DNA from: Coriolopsis trogii
Taxonomy: Eukaryota > Basidiomycota > Agaricomycetes > Polyporales > Polyporaceae
NCBI GenBank assembly: GCA_020543525.1
Contig: JAHYIO010000004.1
Coordinates: forward strand, 620,001 to 684,000
Direction of reading: 5' to 3'
DNA: 64,000 nucleotides
Made by a program: the position numbers and the translations under genes. Positions 45,096-57,641 of this stretch are shown one piece after another (the first letter of the stretch is position 1; each line of letters begins with the position of its first letter). Under the pieces are notes generated by a model. It searched no databases, was not told where the DNA came from, and saw only the letters and a list, made by a program, of their open reading frames with translations.

Positions 45096-46444
45096 AAATC
45101 CTCTGCTTTGTCCTGCTTGGCGGCTTGTGCGGTTGTGGTCAACGTGGAAGCCAGCTTTGCTTCCAGGCCCTTGATGATGTCCTCAAGTTTACCAACTTGC
45201 GTGGCAGCCACTTTGTTGGATCGGCAGTTCTGCGCAAGGTGACTAACCTTGCCACAAAGGCGACAGGTTTGGGTTTCTACCTTGGGTGTTGCGGTGGCGG
45301 CGGACTTCTGAGGTTGGCGTCCCTTCCCCTTAGTTTGCCAGGGTCAGAACTGAGCTGCCTCGACCTATGCGAGTGACTGCGCCATCTTCAGGACAACTCC
45401 CTGCGTCTTGCTGAGATCGGAGACATCATTGGCGGTGACAGCGAGGTGACGCTGAAGATCTACTGGGAGTGCATCTTGGTACCATACACGTCCATCTTCA
45501 GCCGATAAGGCTGTACGCACAAGGAGCGTGTTGAACTTGGCCGTCCACTCTTTGAGATTGGCTATCTTTGGACGATTTGCGCCCCGACACCAGTGTTTGA
45601 GCTTGTCCAGAGCGGCTGCCTTGTCGTCGACGGCACAGAAATGGGTAGTGAAGTCGTTTTCGAAGTCATCGAAGTCCGCCCAAGCTGAGTCGAGTTTGGC
45701 GTAGTAGGGTAGGGCCCAGGACGCTGCATTCCCGGTCAGCAGGTTCAGAAGTGTCATAAACTTCATCCCCGTTGTGAACGAAGCGTCGGGGAGTAGTGTG
45801 AAGAAGGTCCTGGCCCGTGCAAGGTACGCTAACATCTCTGCTCTGTCCTTCCCGTCATACGGCGTGGGCATGAACATTTTGAGCATACTGTCCGACAGTG
45901 TAGAGCTCATGTTGGGTGAAGCACGACCAGAGCTTTGAGTTCGAGCAGGAGATCGTGGAGGGATGGGGGGTGGGGAATTCAGGTCGATGACATTGGGTAG
46001 AGGTAGAGGGGTAGTGCGGTCAATTGACATACGTCGCTGTTCTAACCACTCCACTGCCAGTGCGATCCCCGGGAGCATCGGTGAAGCAGGTGGAGGTGTG
46101 GGTCGTCGACTCGCTGGTTGGCTAGGTGCTTGTTGTGCTGCACCCCGCAGAGGTGGTCGTGACGTGTCGTGTATGGGTTCGGCCGGTGGGTTAGCTAGTT
46201 GGTCTCGGATGAGTTTCTCGTTTTCGTCCGTTGGTTTGACAAACGGTGTGTTTCGGACGTTAATGAGTGACTCGTAGCGATTGCCACACGGTTGGTGGTC
46301 ACAGAGGAAGAATTTCTTGTGGATGGGGTCGTACGCGGCGTCCTCTACTGACTTCTCGTTGAAAGCGTGCGTCCAACGCTTACACGACGTAGGTCCTGGG
46401 GGTAACACCAGGGTGAATTGGGTTTTATATTCACCGGCGCTCAA
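45096..46444 (-). pseudogene. Gag of the second gypsy type
   Basis: The frame 46444-45365 has a Pro-rich centre, then capsid-like TPYDGKDRAEMLAYLARART and WADFDDFENDFTTHF, ending MAQSLA. After a stop the zinc knuckle CRLCGKVSHLAQNC follows (about 45255). There is no ATG at the start of the frame; the beginning is uncertain. Confidence 0.8.
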
Positions 46445-46472
46445 AAGAGAGTTTCGACCTAGTGTTGCGACC

Positions 46473-46743
46473 TGTGGTCAAGCGAGACGCAGAAGAAGAC
46501 TGAGGTGTTGAGTGAGGGTGAGAGTACGAGTCTTGTGCAGTGAGAGTGGAGCAAGGCTCGACACACAGGGCTGGAGACAAGTTGTATTGAGAGAATGTAA
46601 GTGAACGAAAATATAGCGAGGCTCACCTGGAGACAAGAGGTCAAAACTGAAGTCTCCAGGTGGCAAGCGTCTACTACTTATATATGGAGAATAATAAGCG
46701 CTAGGGACAATAGGTCACGGGTGCGCACGAGAGCGCTAGAACA
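46473..46743 (-). repeat. Candidate 5' LTR of the second gypsy type
   Basis: TGTGGTCAAG at 46473 and CTAGAACA at 46743 could be the ends of a 271-bp LTR. It has a TATA-like ATATATAAG on the minus strand near 46680. No partner copy exists in the window, so the limits are a guess. Confidence 0.35.
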
Positions 46744-47131
46744 ATAGTGGAAGCATGGACGAAGAACAATGGAAATGAGAGGTTCATGACAAGTCAAGCC
46801 TTTACTTACTCTGACACCCACATCATGACCCAGTATCATCTCCATTACCCTGGAGTCTCTGCAGAGTGCGCTATCAAGGCCTCCCTCATCATCGACGACC
46901 TCACCGCTCGTATCCATAACCCACACGCTCATCACCTTACCACCAAGGAATGTGTGTGTACTACATATCGAGAGGGATTACAGATGTCTTCAGAGGAGAG
47001 TACCCACTGGCAGGAGGTGAGCGACTTCGACAACAACGAGCTGTTGAAACAGCTTATTCTGGTGGTTACACCAGAGGCTGTCGCGCGTGCTCGCCACGTC
47101 GTTGGTTAAGGTCAAGGACGACCTTCTCCGG
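46744..47131 (+). pseudogene. Tail of another LTR element, ending in a polypurine tract
   Basis: An open stretch (YSDTHIMTQYHLHYPG to RARHVVG) ends at 47109. It is followed by GGAGGGGGAGC (47121-47131) and then TGATGTTACAG, which looks like a polypurine tract and an LTR start. Family not recognised. Confidence 0.4.
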
Positions 47132-47893
47132 AGGGGGAGCTGATGTTACAGTTCACATTTCTCATCATGATTATCAAGCGATTCAGGTTGTGATATTCGG
47201 ATTTTGTATATCATTTCGGTGAGCTCTAGTTTTTCGCTGTGGTAGTACTTCGTACTATACTGGTGTAGATAGCCTGTGTCGCACACCGTGATGTGAGCAT
47301 CTCGGCTTCCCGTTTAGGTAGCCTGCCTTCCTCCTTGATGTCGGCTAGCGTCATCGAGCGAGGAGGCCTTACGAGGACTCTCCCACTTTCCTCCCCTTCG
47401 TGTTCTCTCTCTCGGACCACCACCTTCTTGCCACAAACTCGCTACACACGTCGCTCAGCCTATCTTTACTCTATCATTCGACTATTGAATACTCTACATT
47501 CTCTCTCTTGTCTACTCTACTCCTTCCCAATCAAACTTGACCCCAAACCGAACCGACCACAAGATGACCGACCTGGACTCGACGACATGCCGTACATGCC
47601 CCAAACTATTCTGTACAGCATGAGGCTATCCTCAGTGCTTCGACAGTGGAGCCCACCATGAGGGGTGGTATAAGGCTCTTTAGTTGAGTTATCAAGTTAC
47701 GTCAGTCTCCTCACGCACACACCGCAAGCCTCAGTAGCGTGTCATCATCCACAGCCGCCAATCAACCTGTCTCTCCCATTCATTTCCCCTTCATCTCCTC
47801 TGTTGAGTTCCTCATAACATCGACATACACTTAGTATTCCGACAAATCCCTGTTTTAAACCGCTTCCGCTTCCGCTGCTGGCCGCTCCGACTA
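47132..47893 (+). repeat. Probable LTR and leader of a third gypsy type
   Basis: Begins TGATGTTACAG after a polypurine tract and runs into a pyrimidine-rich leader before gag. The right LTR edge cannot be placed without a second copy. Confidence 0.4.
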
Positions 47894-49506
47894 TGTCAGG
47901 CGCGGTAGTACACTCAATGCCCATACCTGGGACCAACGAGGCGCCACGCTTTGATGGTCACTACGTCTCCAACTTCCTTGACGATCTCGAACTTCACTTT
48001 GCCTGCACAGGTATCACAGATGAAGACCGTCAAGTCAATTACATCACATGATATAGTACTCAAGACATCCGGAAGCGCATCGGCTTCCTCCCTACTCTCT
48101 CTCGTTCGAAGACTGGCAAGAAGTGGGACCCTGCCAATGCCCTGCTGATGCGACTCTACGGCGACATTGACAAGACCGAACCGCTCTCGCTAGTGGAGTT
48201 TCAGATGTGGATCCAGACGGCCGCGGACAAGCCCAAGTTTGTGTCCCAAGCCCAGGTGAATGCATACTATACCGAGTTCATAAGTGGCACGCAGCCACTC
48301 CTCGACAAGAAGATCATCTTGCAAAATGATATGAATTTTGCTTTCATTCAGGGCATCCCGTCTAGCATGAAGTACTCATCCCCAACAATAAGCTCAACTG
48401 CACATTGACCTATCCTATTGACGATATGCTGGACCTCCTGCTCGGACTTGCCAACAAGAACGACCCAACCTACAAAGCCTGGCGCTACGAGGACACTAAG
48501 AAGAACGATAATTCGCTTCTCACCACCCCGGCCAGGCAGGACGTCACTGTTCCGAGGCATGCACCTGAGCAACCAGCTGAGTCGCAGCCAAGCATGCAAG
48601 ACCAGATAGAGGCACTCACCAAGCAGTTCGAACAAATGCAACTTCTGTTGATCCAGCAGTCACAGACAATCAACAGCGCGCTACAGAACGCACAACAGAC
48701 CCCCGCACAGGCTAACTGTCCCGCTCACTGCGTGATGTGTGGCACGACGAACCCCGGCCAGGCTGCCCGGAAACTAACAGCCTCGTTGCAGAGGGCTGCA
48801 TTCGACTTGATGCCGTCAAGAATTGCTACGTCATGACTGTCGACAGCACCAACCTTCCACGACTTCCGCAAGGCTACAATGGCAGCCTCGCATCCTATAT
48901 AAAAAACCAAACTCCTCTTCCTCCAACTATGTGTGCCGCCGCCGCTCATGCGAGCCTCATACTCGAGGATGGCATATCCTTTTCGTCTTGAGGCATGTCT
49001 TTCCTCTCCGACCCTGCGCTGCGTGAAGGGAAGGAGTACGAGAACCGCTTCGACCCGAAGAAGCAACCTGAGTTGTGCCCGTCTCCTCGTCAACGCGCAC
49101 AGGAGCCTCAGCAAGCACCTCAGCCTTTGATGAGTCAGCAACCGGCCACACCACCTCAACATCCTCCTCTACAACCGCAACAGGTTTCTGCTCCGCCGCC
49201 GCCGCAACAGCAGCAGCAGCAGCAGCCTCAACCTTCTTATCCTCCTGTTCCGACGACTCAACAGCCTGCTGCAAACATACCGCCGCCTCCGAACCCCATC
49301 AATCGACGTGACAGCTGGAAACAGTCGCTCCCGAAGGGCAAGGGCAAGGAGGTCCACTTCGACGAAGAGGTAGCCATGTCTAATGGCGAGGCGAAGGCCA
49401 AAGCTAAGTCTTCTCCTCCTCAGTTCGGCTACAGGCATACCACTGAGCTTGAGTCCGCCACAGATGCAGACCAAGTCCTCAAGAGCCTTCTCCAGGCGAC
49501 GCAGGC
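47894..49506 (+). pseudogene. Gag and start of pol of a third gypsy type, cut by chromovirus copy 2
   Basis: Starts MSGAVVHSMPIPGTNEAPRF, continues DGHYVSNFLDDLELHF and, past an in-frame TGA, KWDPANALLMRLYGDID and FISGTQPLLDKKI. A frame shift near 48375 leads to YPIDDMLDLLLGLANKND. Later comes a possible knuckle, CVMCGTTNPG, and a Gln/Pro-rich stretch. The sequence ends abruptly at the LTR at 49507 after LLQATQA. Confidence 0.75.
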
Positions 49507-49912
49507 TGTTACAACCTACCCTTGTCCCTGACCAGTATTGTCTTGTTTCTTACCATTTTGTCGCGTCCTTTGTCCCTTGTCGTCATCCCACTTACTCTTC
49601 GTCATCCCACATGCATCGTTCGTCTCTCCGTCACCACTTTTACATATGCTTAATTATCTTTGCTATCTATATCTCCTCGCTCAGTCAGCCCATCTATATA
49701 TAAACCCAGATCTGTCAGCTTAGCTATATATAACCCCCGCTCTGTTATCCACAGCCTCATGACTCCGTTTCTATGGTACTGCCACAACACTATACCGTTT
49801 ATGGCAGGCTACGTTGTACTATATATAATATTCTATTCATTCTTCACATCTTTGCAACATCTCGCTGTGTGCTCGAAGGCTGTAGCATCCCTCGCTTAGA
49901 CCGATCTTAACG
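49507..49912 (+). repeat. 5' LTR of chromovirus copy 2, shortened
   Basis: 406 bp against 488 in the other three LTRs. About 82 bp are missing after TATATAATA (about 49830). It ends TTAACG where the others end TTAACA. Confidence 0.9.
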
Positions 49913-50042
49913 TTAGATCGAAGCTCTGGATTCCTCACCCACCAACGGTGTAAGGACAAGTTTCCAAAGGAGAGTAGCTCAAACGCTACAATCCGCAACA
50001 TACAGAATCAGCAGAAGGCTCAACATATCAACCGGAAGCCAG

Positions 50043-50582
50043 TTGGGATTCTTAGGCATGGTCATAGATGAAAGAACCCCGGACATCAGGGCATGGACAA
50101 TAGAAGAAGAAGAACGGACCCTAGCCGAAGAATCCACATGGGGAATCTTTACCAAAAGAAGCATCAGAACTTCAAGCTCCGGAAATTCGATACCCACTAT
50201 CTACAATTGGGAGTGGCTGGAAAACCAGATCCGTCTTGTCCAGCATAACACCCAGATTTTGGAAAACTACGTGTGACAACACCCACAAATAGATGGCCAA
50301 ACAGGAGTAGAATTGCGATATGTGGCCTTTCACGCTTTGGAAGCACACCGATACATTTACGGTCATTTCCAATATCTGCCATCCCTGTTTCCCGGTCCAA
50401 CGTTCCAAGCTTGGCTTGAATCACAGATCGCCGATCTTCTCAACATCATTGACATAACCGATACTCATCTGCCTAGAAGAGAGGACCATCTGTTGTTCCA
50501 CTGCTACCAGGAACACATTGCCGCATGGAACTTAATCATCGAGTGGGAACTTGACACTCCCATCTATCCCCATCAGCATTAG
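50043..50582 (+). pseudogene. Pre-gag reading frame, chromovirus copy 2
   Basis: Counterpart of 35976-36557 on the other strand: YNWEWLENQIRLVQ, a stop near 50276, then EAHRYIYGHFQYLPSLFP and LPRREDHLLFHCYQEH. Being present in both copies shows it belongs to the element. Confidence 0.6.
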
Positions 50583-50899
50583 TGGATGAGTTGGGTAACA
50601 AACCTAACATGCAGCCAGAAGTTACATTGGTACAACAGAAACACATCCAAAGACATTTATTACCATATCACAGACGCAGAGTGGGGAACTTGCACATACC
50701 AGCCTTGTCCAAATAGGCTGCTAGAAGGACCACCACTTCCTGAGGGAATTTGAGCACCCTATTTCAAACCAACTAAGAACAACCAACCAAGCGGAACAAA
50801 ATATGTAAAACCTGTGGCAAGGGTAGTATCCAAAAATCAGACTCCAGCACCAACCCCAGGGAAATCAAATGTACCACTTCCCATCGCTAATACACATCA

Positions 50900-52290
50900 G
50901 AAGATCATCACTACCTGAACCAGAACCACAAGCTGAAGAACATCCCACGGCAGAAGGACTAGCCAAAGGGGACTCTTCTCCAGAAGAATCAGACAGGGAG
51001 GCCGAAACCATTGTTATTTAACCAAGTAATCCCACACCAATACCCGAGATGTCGGTAACATATTCAATCTCGGCCTTCACAAGACACGCATCAGGGATAC
51101 ACGAGCCATCCGGAGATGGCGAAATAGATAGCCTGGAATGGCAAAGAAGACTACTTTGAAGCATACCTGGGGAATCAGAAGGACCTCAGCAACCACGCAG
51201 GCCAGAAGATCCAGAAGGCCTAGAAGAGCCAGAAGGTCCTGGGAGTCCAAGTGGTCCAGGAGGACCAGGGGGTCCAGGAGACCCAGGGGAGCCATGGGGA
51301 CCAATCGGAGGACCCAGAGGGCCCAGAAGACCCAGAAGACATCAAGGACCAGGTGGACCTGGAGACCCAGAAGAACTGGATGATGATCCATCAGATGACG
51401 AAGGCACTGATGGAAAAAGGTTCATCACAAAATAGCTGGGAAAGCTCGGGTCAAAGAACCAAGAACATTCAAAGGAAGAAGGGAAGAAGCGCGACAATTT
51501 TTACGTGACCTATACCTTCTATTCGAAGGAAGACCAAGTGATTATATCACTGACCGCGCCAAGATTGTCACAGCACTCTCCTATATCGGCGGAAAAGTGG
51601 AATGGTGGGTCAACACCATAGTACATGTCGCCCGGGAGAAGGTCAATAGAACCGTCAGAGGACTTGGAACATGGGAAACATTCGAGAAACAATTACTCCT
51701 TGTCTTCGCACCAATTGAGGAAAAAGCCATTGCCTCGGTTCAACTTACCAACCTCAAGTTCCATGACTACAAGATTATTGATAAATTCCATGCGGAGTTT
51801 ATTCGGCTTAGCCAGTTAGCCGATATCAACAAAGAAATGGCACTATTGGCAATTTACCAGCTCAAACTTCTGCATTATCTCCGCCAACAAGTGGCTCTTA
51901 TCCATCCGAAAGTCACAAGTATGCTCGATTGGTTCGATCGAGTTACAGAATTACAGCATTCCTACACTTGGAACCTGGCCATAGACAAAGTCCAGGGAAG
52001 CTGAAGAATAAAAACAGGGCCGGAGTGCAACACCAATTTTAGGGGAAGGTTTATGAGAAACCCCATGGTCCGAGCAATCACTACTAATCGGCTAGATCAG
52101 AAGACACGGGAAGATCTCATGCAATGTAATGTGTGCTTCTATTGCCGAGAAGAAGGACATTGAGCAGCACAATGTCCAAAGAAGAAGAGGGTTCCCAATC
52201 AGAAAGCTAGAGTCGTGGAAGAAGAAGAACCAACGGAAGAAGCTTATATTGAGGCCATTGGTTCGGAATCAATGGACTATAATGAGGCGG
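50900..52290 (+). pseudogene. Gag, chromovirus copy 2
   Basis: Capsid part FLRDLYLLFEGRPS-like sequence near 51500, EWWVNTIVHVAREK (51600), FAPIEEKAIASVQLTNLKFH, then the knuckle CFYCREEGH, TGA, AAQC near 52133. More frames are broken here than in copy 1, in particular in the acidic Pro-rich part at 51060-51420. Confidence 0.75.
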
Positions 52291-52324
52291 ATTGTTGACA
52301 GGATGACTCGCCCCGACGCTGGAA

Positions 52325-52900
52325 TTGTCTGAAATTTGGGACTATACTATTTTCTTTGTAACCATTGGTGAATCAAGAAAATCAGCATATCTATTAACCG
52401 GTTACATTGAAAACAGCCCCAAAGTCGTTGGGATCAAGGCCTTGTTTAACTTAGAAGCCGATGCAACAATCATCAACCAACGAATCGTTGATCAATATGC
52501 TGCCCCACCCAATCCGATTCCGGAATGCAGACGATAGCATCAATACCATTGGAACAGTAACTCATCGACTGGAAACCAACTTTATCATCTGAAGTCACAG
52601 CCTACCTACCAACTTCTATGTTGCCAATCTCGGAAGAGATAATGCCATATTGGGGGTACCATGGATCAAAAAGTACAATCCCCAAGTAAATTGGACCACC
52701 GGTATATTCCAATTCGACCCCAAATTGGTCAAGAGACAACAAATGATCCATAATTATCAGAAAAAGCATGAACCACCCCCAGGAGTACCCATGTGGGGAC
52801 TGGGAACAACTTCCATTCCCGAATCACAAGATGGAGTAATCGCCTATAACCAAATAGAGGCATGAGAAGAGGAAGACCAATGGAGTCAATCCGGAAGTGC
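52325..52900 (+). pseudogene. Protease region, chromovirus copy 2
   Basis: Matches 33676-34323. The active-site stretch reads ALFNLEADATIIN, so the catalytic D-S-G is N-L-E here and the protease would be dead. Confidence 0.8.
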
Positions 52901-52988
52901 GACTATTGGGAAACTATGGAAGAAGCAAAACCAGGCTAGCCTGTTTGTTAACCGAGTCACCAAAGCAACGGAACTGGCCGTTCAAGCA

Positions 52989-54240
52989 ATGCAAAACAAA
53001 AATATACAAGATCTAAAAGAATTTCTGCCAGAATACCTTCAACAATACAAATACATATTCAAAAAGAAGTCAGCTGAATGGTTCCCAGACTCAAGACCAT
53101 GGGACCATGCAATAGATCTAAAACCAGAGTTCAAACCAAAAGATTGCAAAATATATCCATTATCCCTAATGGAGCAAAAGGAACTCGACAAATTTATAGA
53201 TGAAAATCTAGCCAAAGGATATATCCGACCATCCAAGTCACCTATGGCTTCCCCTTTCTTCTTTGGCAGAAAAAGGATGGAAGCATGCGGCCAATTCAAG
53301 ATTATCATTATCTAAATGATGGAATGATAAAAAACGTATATCCGTTACCACTGATCTCAGACTTAACAGATCAATTGGCAGAAGCCAAAGTCTTCTCCAA
53401 ACTAGACATACGAGCCGGATACAGTAATGTTCACATCAAAGATGGGGACCAGTGGAAAGCAGCATTCAAAACGCCAAGAGGACTATTTGAGCCCACAGGC
53501 ATGTTCTTTGGACTATGCAATGCACCAGCCACATTCCAAGCCATGATGAACGACATTTTCCGGGATTACCTATCTGAAGGATGAATAGTAATCTACATGG
53601 ACGATATACTAATATTCTCTCAAACTATTCCAGAACATCGGAAAAGAACTAAACTAGTAATCAAAAGACTTGGAGAACATGATCTATACCTCAAAGCGGA
53701 GAAATGTAAATTTGAGGTAACAGAAGTTGAATTTCTAGGAGCAATCATCAAACCAGGACAAATCGCGATAGATCCAGTTAAACTGGAAGGTCTAGCCCAA
53801 TGGCTGATACTAACTACTGTTAAACAAGTGCAAAGTTTTTTAGGATTTGGAAATTTTTATAGAAGAATGGTCACAAGAATGCCAAAAAGTGTTTGATATA
53901 CTCAAAGCCAAATTCCAAGAAGCACCTATCCTACAAATACCCAACATCGAAAGACCATTTCAAATTAAATGTGATGCCTCCAAAGTGGCAACAGGGGCAG
54001 TATTACGACAATTAGGAACCGACGGGTTATGGCATCCTTGCACCTATCTTTCTAAAACATTTTCTGAACCAGAAAGAAATTACTAAATCTACGACAAGGA
54101 ATTACTAGCTATTATCTGAGCACTGGAAGCATGGAGACATTACCTTCAAGGTGCAAAACATCCAGTGCAAATCCTATTGGATCATAAGAATTTGACTTAT
54201 TTTAGATTAGCACAGAAATTAAATTGACGACAAGCAAGAT
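52989..54240 (+). pseudogene. Reverse transcriptase and RNase H, chromovirus copy 2
   Basis: RT blocks [52 protein letters not shown] and IYMDDILIFSQT are present, then the thumb (FLGAIIKPGQIAIDPVKLEG) and RNase H (IKCDASKVATGAVLRQ). TGG-to-TGA and CAG/CGA-to-stop changes break it. A short deletion lies in FLGFGNFYRRMV near 53870. Confidence 0.85.
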
Positions 54241-54368
54241 GGAGCCTATATTTGTCACAATTCAACGTCCAATTAATACACCAACCAGGCAAAACAATAA
54301 CCTAAGCAGATGCGCTGTCAAGAAGAGCCAATCACGATCCAGGAAATCATGACAACGAAGAAGTAACC

Positions 54369-55866
54369 ATGCTGCCTAACGAATTATTCGTCAACAGCAT
54401 CAACATTGAACTACAAAAAAGAATTCAGGATACAACATCAAGGGATCATATAGTCATGGAATCTACAAACAACCTGTGGCATCTCAAGAAAAAGCCACTG
54501 ATTGGCAGTAGTAAAGACTGGAAAATGGACGACGGCATCGTGATGTTTAAGGGGAGGGTATACGTACCACCAAATCTTGATCTTCGACAAGAAGTGGTCA
54601 GACTGCATCACGATCCCGCAGTAATGGGACATCCAGGCATTCAGAAAACGTACGAACTGGCATCAAGAGAATACTGGTGGCTGGATATGTGCCAATTCGT
54701 CACCCAATATGTCAAGGGATGTGCGATGTGTCAAACAGCAAAAGTCAACACACACCCTACCAAAACCAGACTAATGCCAATTCCACATGCACACAGTCTT
54801 TGACCATTCAGTACTATCACCATGGACTACGTCACAGCTCTACCAGAATCCAATGGCTTCGATGCAATACAAGTGGTAGTTAACTATAACGTAACTAAAG
54901 CTATTGTGTTGACAGCGTGCACCAAAGAAACCAGTGCCATGGACACAGCCAAGATGCTGGAGCAAGATGTATACAAACAATTCAGTTTACCAGACCGAAT
55001 TATCTCTGATAGAGGCTCTCAATTCATTTCACAAGCATACCAAGAATTGAATACCCTAATTGGAGTAAAAGGAGTATTGAGCACATCACACCATCCACAG
55101 ACCGACAGCCAGTCAGAGAGAATGATACAAGAAATAGAGGTTGCATTGCAGATATACTGTGGAAACTACCCGGACACATGGAGCAACAAATTAGCGCAGT
55201 TTGAATTCGCACACAATCACTGCACTCATTCAGTGACCAACCAATCACCATTTGAATTACTCATGGGATATTAACCAAAGGCTATACCAACGACCAAGCC
55301 AGCAGTGAAACACACTAGCACAGAGGAAAGATTAACCGACCTGCAGGAACAACATAAACAAGCTTTGACAAGCCATGATAAAGCCAATCTAGCCATGGCC
55401 AAATGGTATGCAGGAGGGAACTACAAGTTCAAAAAAGGAGACAAAGTCTACCTTGAATCCACAAATCTCAAATTACCGTACCCAAATCGGGAATTGGCAC
55501 CAAAACGAGAAGGACCCTTTACAATCGACAATCAACAATGTAATGGGACCTGTCACAGTGCGACTTCGATTACCTAAATCATGGAAGATCCACCCGGTGT
55601 TCCATGTGGCATTACTCACCCCATATCACAAAACAGTGGAACACGGGCCAAATTACCAATCCCCACCATCTGAGATTATTGGCGGAGAAGAAGAATGGGA
55701 AAAAGAAGCGATCATTAATCATCAGAAACCGGCCAGAGGCGGAGTCCAATAATTAGTCACATGGAAGGGTCAGCCTTCTTACGAAAACCAGTGGCTATGG
55801 GAAAGGGACCTCAAACATGCATAAACAATCCTAGAAGCCTATGAAAAACGACACAGACTGGCCTGA
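54369..55866 (+). pseudogene. Integrase and chromodomain-like tail, chromovirus copy 2
   Basis: Zinc finger HHDPAVMGHPGIQKTY..CAMCQTAK, catalytic core with DYVTALPE, ISDRGSQF and SERMIQE, and the tail ending VTWKGQPSYENQWLWERDL. This is the best conserved part of both copies; the 150-codon core is identical in length in each. Confidence 0.88.
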
Positions 55867-55874
55867 ACAAAACC

Positions 55875-57115
55875 ATGTCCCACTTTTCTTTTCCACCTAC
55901 CATTCCGAGTGAACTCCAATACTCTGACTACAATGCCCCCCCAAGTCCTCCTTATAACCCTACTCCTCTTCCCCCTCCAACAAGCCCTCGATATTTCTCT
56001 ACTTCCCCAGAACCTTCAACTTTTACAGCCCCCCATCTTCCCACAGCCTCTTCTTCCTGTCTCGTTACAGCTCCCATCCCTACTCAACTTATTCCTATTT
56101 ATTCTTTTTTATCTGATTTTATACCTCCTCCCTCTTTTCCACCTGTCTTTCCAGCTTCGACCTCTCGCCAACCGAACCCCCATTCCCACTTCAATCCTCC
56201 TCCATCTCCAGGTCAATTTGTTGACCTTCCCAACCTCGAATGTATTCCCGGTCTCACCATCACTTGCGACCACAATGCCCCACCAGCAACCCCAACAGAA
56301 CCAGCAACAACCCCAGAACTCCTGCAACCACCACCGCAACCGCAACAACCGCCACTGCAACAACAACAACAACAACCAACCCCATTCTTCCTCCCCCCGA
56401 GTTCTACCGGTTCACATACGCGCTCGTCCATCTTACGGCAACCGCCCACACCCTTATTTATTCGCTCCAGTCGCAATCTGCTCCCCTCCTACAACCACCT
56501 CCCCCGCCCCCAGACCGGGTTGTACAGCGACGGGACTCTCCACGACCGAGTGGGGTGGGTGTTAGCACACCCGGACCTGGAGGAAACAGTGGAGGTGCAG
56601 CTGACCGAGTACCCCGAGGCTCTCCGGTGGGTGCAAGCCTATTGAGAGTACATACACATCGGGCCGGGGATCCAACAAGGGATCCTACTGGCCGAGAATT
56701 CGGGGGCAAACCAGAGGCACATCCTGGTGGCCCTGGAGGACGCCTACGCGTGACTCGTCCAAGTCGCCGAAGACGCCCTGCGGCACCTCGCAGTGCACCC
56801 CTACATCACGCAAGTGTTGGGGGACTTGCTGCCAAGGAGACCCTGGGGGGGGGGATCGCCCACGGAAACGTCGTCGACGGGGTGATGAGGATCAACACTC
56901 GTCGTCTCCCTCTGAGCGATGAAGGGTGGGGCATTCCAGACAACCGGTGGGATGAGGTGGCCGCAAACAATGCGACTTGGGAGTCATTGGACAGCAACGT
57001 GACAGACGTCGAGGTCAACAATGACGACCTCCTAGAACAACATGACGCCCAAACCGAAGCTACGTTTCTTGATAGCAATGCAGCGCCATCAATGGACAAC
57101 GTCAACCAGGTCTAG
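55875..57115 (+). pseudogene. Accessory 3' reading frame of chromovirus copy 2
   Basis: Starts MSHFSFPPTIPSELQ as in copy 1, with the same Pro/Gln-rich part, then DGTLHDRVGWVLAHPDLEET in another frame and NTRRLPLSDEGWGIPDNRWD to NVNQV at the end. One TGA (near 56752) and frame changes break it. It ends about 40 bp before the 3' LTR. No known domain. Confidence 0.6.
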
Positions 57116-57153
57116 TATACCTCTGGGGACCATCGGCCTTGAGAGGGGGGTAA

Positions 57154-57641
57154 TGTTACAACCTACCCTTACTTCTGACCAGTATCGTCTTGTTCCTTAC
57201 CATTTCGTCGCGTCCTCTGTCCCTTGTTGTCATCCTGCTTACTCTTCATCTTCCCGCATGCATCGTTTGTCTCTCCGTCACCACTTTTACATATGCTTAA
57301 TCGTCTTTGCTATCTATATCTCCTCGCTCAGTCAGCCCATCTATATATAAACCCAGATCTGTTAGCTTAGCTATATATAACCCCCGCTCAGTCATCCACA
57401 GCCTTATGACTCCGTTTCTATGGTACTGCCACGACACTATACCGTTTATGGCAGGTTACATTGTACTATATATAATAGCCGAGGTTTCCATCAAGAAACC
57501 CCAGCTTCGATCTCCTCGTTTACCTAATCTGTACCATCAAGCTTCTGAATAGAACGGTGTTCTATTCGCTCTTCACATCTTTGCGACATCTCGCTGCGCA
57601 CTCGAAGGCCGTAGCATCCCTTGCTCAGACCGATCTTAACA
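57154..57641 (+). repeat. 3' LTR of chromovirus copy 2
   Basis: 488 bp, TGTTACAACC to GATCTTAACA, preceded by the polypurine tract GAGAGGGGGGTAA. Confidence 0.93.

Larger units (their letters stand above)
43241..46743 (-). mobile_element. Ty3/gypsy element of a second type, truncated at its 3' side
   Basis: Read on the minus strand: putative 5' LTR, gag, protease, RT. It stops at 43241 in the segment after RT (last residues KPGPPLDPI), where X-family DNA starts. Integrase and 3' LTR are absent. Frames have several stops. Confidence 0.85.
49507..57641 (+). mobile_element. Ty3/gypsy chromovirus, copy 2 (no TSD)
   Basis: Same family and layout as copy 1, on the plus strand: LTR 49507-49912, pre-gag 50043-50582, gag about 50900-52290, protease 52325-52900, RT/RNase H 52989-54240, integrase 54369-55274, chromodomain tail 55305-55866, accessory frame 55875-57115, polypurine tract 57141-57153, LTR 57154-57641. 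Flanks (CAGGC left, GGATG right) do not match, unlike copy 1. RNase H is complete here. Confidence 0.93.
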
